DNA of 9,457 bases. Origin: an uncultured Sulfitobacter sp. (GTDB lineage: Bacteria > Pseudomonadota > Alphaproteobacteria > Rhodobacterales > Rhodobacteraceae). The notes beneath the pieces were generated by a model that was not told the origin of the DNA, did not search any database, and worked only from the letters and a program-made list of their open reading frames with translations. Both the position numbers and the translations under genes were made by a program. How positions within the stretch are numbered: the first letter of the stretch is position 1; the number at the start of each line of letters is the position of its first letter. The stretch is taken from the NCBI GenBank assembly GCA_937923365.1, contig CALAIJ010000189.1, positions 1 through 9,457 on the forward strand, given 5' to 3'. Below are positions 7,291 to 9,457 of this stretch, one piece after another.

Positions 7291-8292
7291 TTAACGCAAA
7301 GCGTCCGGAATGGTGAAGCCAGCTTCTTCGTAATAGCGCAACGCGCCGGGGTGCAGCGGCACGTTAACAGAGGTGAATGCTGTTTCCTTGGTCACTTCCT
7401 TGAGGAAGAAAGCCGTCGCATGGACCTCGTCCAGACCTTCCCAAAACGCCTTGGTTGCGGCGTAGACCACATCGTCAGCCACACCAGCATGGGTGCCCAC
7501 AAACTGAGTAAATCCAAGTGCGGTAATCTGACCATCGGTGAGTTGGCCTTTGTAGACGCCGCCATCAAACTGCATCATGCCGCGACCGGGACGGCCAAAC
7601 AGCGCCTTCATCGCATCAACATTTACGGATGCCTCAGGGATCGACAGGACACGGAATTCACCAGACAGGCCGAATTGCTCGATCTTGGCAGAGCCTACTT
7701 CTGCAGGCCTTACCATCATATCGATCTTGCCATCCGCTAACGCGGCGTACCCTTCACCCCAGCTTAGGCGCACGGCGGTATAATCAGTGCCAGCCTCATA
7801 GCCTGTGATGATCTTGATCAATGCTTCAGACGTAGCCGACGCGGATCCGGCAGGTGGGCCGGTAAAGACAGTCTTGCCTTTGATGTCGTCCCAGTCTTCG
7901 ATGCCGGATCCTGACAATGTAACGGGATGGTATGCGCCCGCTTTGAAACCCACGATGGAGCGCAGATTTTTGGAGAGTTCGGGTGCCTCGGCAATGTCCT
8001 TATACATGCGCTTTTGGCCTGCCATCAGATTGACCAGCGACGGAACAGTCGAGAAAAAGTCGATCTCGCCTTTGGCCCCTTTGAGCATGGATTTGGTAAG
8101 CGTTTGACCCGCATTCACTTGGATCTGGATGTCCGATTTGCCCGCTTGGTTTGAGAAGGCGACAAACATGGTATGGACAGGATCACCGACACCAGCTGTT
8201 TCGCCTTTGTAGATTTGTGCAGCGCTTGCTGTTGGCAGTGCGAGTGCTGCTGCAACACAGGCTGATGCGACTATTTTTCTGAAGTTGTGCAT
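7291..8292 (-). CDS. TAXI-family TRAP transporter substrate-binding protein
   Basis: A 333-residue periplasmic binding protein that delivers the solute to the adjacent fused permease. The start at 8292 gives a clear Sec signal peptide: MHNFRK, the hydrophobic VASACVAAALALP, then cleavage about ASAA/Q (residues 23-24). The frame extends 19 codons further upstream, but that would bury the signal peptide and ignore the strong GGGAGGA site, so it is rejected. TAXI-family features are GEIDFFSTVPSLVNLMAG, IKGKTVFTGPPAGSASA with a following YEAGTDY, LADGKIDMMVRP, and the C-terminal VPLHPGALRYYEEAGF. The family's usual early glycine-rich GG-G segment is replaced by GVGDPVHTMFVAF. It is the first gene of the operon, as expected for the most abundant component. 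Confidence 0.92.
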   Translation of the reverse strand: MHNFRKIVASACVAAALALPTASAAQIYKGETAGVGDPVHTMFVAFSNQAGKSDIQIQVNAGQTLTKSMLKGAKGEIDFFSTVPSLVNLMAGQKRMYKDIAEAPELSKNLRSIVGFKAGAYHPVTLSGSGIEDWDDIKGKTVFTGPPAGSASATSEALIKIITGYEAGTDYTAVRLSWGEGYAALADGKIDMMVRPAEVGSAKIEQFGLSGEFRVLSIPEASVNVDAMKALFGRPGRGMMQFDGGVYKGQLTDGQITALGFTQFVGTHAGVADDVVYAATKAFWEGLDEVHATAFFLKEVTKETAFTSVNVPLHPGALRYYEEAGFTIPDALR

Positions 8293-8303
8293 AGATTCCT
8301 CCC
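8293..8303 (-). promoter_or_regulatory. Strong ribosome binding site fixing the TAXI start
   Basis: On the minus strand GGGAGGA (8303-8297) lies four bases before the ATG at 8292. This decides for the shorter start over the upstream in-frame ATG at 8349. Confidence 0.75.
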
Positions 8304-8330
8304 TTGGATGAGTGGACTCTAGCAGACTGG

Positions 8331-8362
8331 ATGCATTTGCATTAATCAAACATAAGCGTCAA
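8331..8362 (-). promoter_or_regulatory. Candidate promoter of the TAXI-TRAP-sulfatase operon with overlapping palindrome
   Basis: On the minus strand TTGACG (8362-8357) matches the -35 consensus at five of six bases. Sixteen bases later is GCAAAT (8340-8335), a poor -10. The perfect palindrome ATGCA-TT-TGCAT (8331-8342) covers this -10. T at 8332 and A at 8344 satisfy the loose T-N11-A pattern of LysR sites. A palindrome on the promoter between a LysR gene and its divergent target is the expected layout, but the site is short and the -10 weak. Confidence 0.35.
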
Positions 8363-8378
8363 TACATAAAGAAATGAT

Positions 8379-9287
8379 ATGAAAATTGATCCCAAACATC
8401 TTGCGCAACTCTCGGTCGTTGTCGAAGCAGGCTCATTCCAATCAGCGGCAGATCGCCTTGGGCTGACCCAACCAGCGCTTAGCCGGAATATGAAAACACT
8501 TGAAGCTCGCTTGGGGGCATCTTTGTTCCGGCGCGATGGGCGAAGGTCCATTCCCAACACTCTGGGAATGCGCCTTTCGCGCAATGGACTGGCCATCCGC
8601 TTGGCCGAAGAACAAGCAGGTATTGTTGCAAATCAGACCGTGCAAGGATCGGTTGGCGAATTACGTATCGGTGCGCCCCCGATCGTAGCGGGGCGGTTTC
8701 TGACCAATGCCCTGTCAAAGTTCATGCGAGAGAACGCCCATTGTAGCGTGGAGCTGCGCACTGGACTGGTGCATGAGCTGCGCTCCATGCTGGAACGGGG
8801 GCAAATCGACATCGTTCTTGGGCCTCAAAGTCTGGCTGATCCTACAGAAGGTTTGGATTTTGTTCCTCTTATCGATGATCGCGTTGGCATTTTGTGTCGA
8901 ACGGATCATCCTTTGTTTGATCGTGGGGCTATTATGCCATCCGACCTTGAGCAGCAGTTCTGGCTCGCCCACTCGCGGGGAAGCCTGCTGCGTCAACAAA
9001 CTGAGGCCGCGATGGTCGCTTCTGGCGTGGCGTCGATGCAAATCGTTTGTGAGACAGATTCAATCCGGTCAGTGTTAGAGATCGTGGCGGACACAGATCT
9101 GATTACAACAATGCCAAAAGCGACCACTAACCCATATCTCGAAAACCGATTGCGGTTTCTTGGTTTTGATCATCCTCAATTCCATCGTCCGCTAGGAGCA
9201 ATCCGACGGAAAGAAGCGCTGCCAAACGGCGTCGAAAATGGCTTTATCGCAATGTTACAAGCGGATCATGCCGCGTCTCATATTTGA
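8379..9287 (+). CDS. LysR-type transcriptional regulator
   Basis: A 302-residue DNA-binding regulator of standard LysR length. The N-terminal winged helix-turn-helix spans residues 3-62, with AGSFQSAADRLGLTQPALSR (17-36) as the helix-turn-helix and LEARLGASLFRRDGR after it. A linker helix leads to the effector-binding periplasmic-binding-protein-like domain starting at about residue 92 (GELRIGAPP), with RGQIDIVLG and later LEIVADTDLITTMP. The start is the ATG at 8379; only a weak purine-rich AAAGAAA precedes it. Divergent placement from the TAXI-TRAP-sulfatase operon, 86 bp apart, argues that it controls that operon and probably itself, responding to the imported ester or its product. Base composition appears lower in GC than pheT. 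Confidence 0.94.
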   Translation: MKIDPKHLAQLSVVVEAGSFQSAADRLGLTQPALSRNMKTLEARLGASLFRRDGRRSIPNTLGMRLSRNGLAIRLAEEQAGIVANQTVQGSVGELRIGAPPIVAGRFLTNALSKFMRENAHCSVELRTGLVHELRSMLERGQIDIVLGPQSLADPTEGLDFVPLIDDRVGILCRTDHPLFDRGAIMPSDLEQQFWLAHSRGSLLRQQTEAAMVASGVASMQIVCETDSIRSVLEIVADTDLITTMPKATTNPYLENRLRFLGFDHPQFHRPLGAIRRKEALPNGVENGFIAMLQADHAASHI

Positions 9288-9309
9288 ATGGTTTTGAAAT
9301 TTTTGCCAA

Positions 9310-9365
9310 AGCGGCCATTTGTGAAGATGCATCGCGCGGTAACTTCGTCCGCACAGCCGACCTTC
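9310..9365 (-). repeat. Possible degenerate intergenic element, copy B
   Basis: The minus strand of this stretch begins GAAGGTCGGCTGTGCG and ends ATGGCCGCT, the same length and similar ends as 3661-3716. The two face each other in inverted orientation across the accessory cluster. The middle is not alignable by eye. Part of the 170-base gene-free right edge. Confidence 0.25.
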
Positions 9366-9368
9366 CGC

Positions 9369-9407
9369 GGCTTCCAGTGAAGCCTGCCAAGCGCCAGGAT
9401 AGGCAGG
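9369..9407. other. Two adjacent hairpins in the gene-free right edge
   Basis: GGCTTC (9369-9374) and GAAGCC (9379-9384) form a perfect 6-bp hairpin with loop CAGT. CCTGCC (9383-9388) and GGCAGG (9402-9407) form a second with a 13-base loop. They share two bases, so they compete slightly. Together with the terminator that follows, they could belong to an mRNA tail or a small RNA. No open frame of note lies here. Confidence 0.3.
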
Positions 9408-9410
9408 TCC

Positions 9411-9439
9411 AAAGAAAAAGGCGGGGAAAACCCCGCCTT
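9411..9439 (-). terminator. Intrinsic terminator, mainly for a minus-strand gene beyond the right edge
   Basis: AAGGCGGGG (9418-9426) and CCCCGCCTT (9431-9439) form a perfect 9-bp stem with loop AAAA. The A-rich tract AAAGAAAAA (9411-9419) on the left becomes a U-tract when read on the minus strand, while the plus strand has only TTGCG after the stem. It therefore best serves a gene ending to the right of the window and converging on lysR, and may also stop lysR read-through. Confidence 0.75.
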
Positions 9440-9457
9440 GCGTTCGTCGATGGATAT

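Noticed and set aside
8293..8349. Longer start for the TAXI binding protein at 8349
   Set aside because: The extra 19 residues would sit before a textbook signal peptide and would run through the divergent promoter region. The downstream ATG has GGGAGGA in front.
1..9457. CRISPR arrays, tRNA or rRNA genes, insertion sequences or phage genes
   Set aside because: No regularly spaced direct repeats, tRNA-like sequences, transposase or integrase frames, or phage-like genes were seen on reading both strands.

Overview
The window looks like a chromosomal segment of a marine alphaproteobacterium, probably Rhodobacteraceae of the Roseobacter group. This is inferred from the moderately high GC, a DddQ-like DMSP-lyase-family cupin, a TAXI-type TRAP transporter with a fused permease, and short GGTGGGC/GCCCACC hairpins behind genes. 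No 16S rRNA or tRNA gene is present, so genus cannot be fixed.

Left part (1-3640) is housekeeping and stress-type genes. The 3' portion of pheT (phenylalanyl-tRNA synthetase beta chain) runs in from the left edge. It is followed on the same strand by a YtoQ-family gene and a cupin gene whose metal-site pattern matches DddQ-type DMSP lyases. A perfect 10-bp hairpin separates the cupin from a convergent Nu-class-like glutathione S-transferase. Divergent from the GST is mscL, a large-conductance mechanosensitive channel with a good intrinsic terminator.

Right part (3743-9287) is a self-contained accessory cluster. Reading leftward on the minus strand it holds a periplasmic TAXI-type TRAP binding protein, a fused TRAP permease, and a type I sulfatase whose start overlaps the permease stop by four bases (ATGA). 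A LysR-type regulator is transcribed divergently from the binding-protein gene across an 86-bp promoter region. The sulfatase has no signal peptide. The simplest reading is that the TRAP system imports an intact sulfate ester (or a related phospho/phosphonate ester), the sulfatase hydrolyses it in the cytoplasm, and the LysR protein controls the operon in response to the substrate or product. The substrate cannot be read from the sequence.

The right edge (9288-9457) has no gene. It carries stacked hairpins and a strong terminator whose U-tract lies on the minus strand, suggesting a convergent gene just outside the window. Two weakly similar 56-bp stretches in inverted orientation lie just outside the two ends of the accessory cluster.
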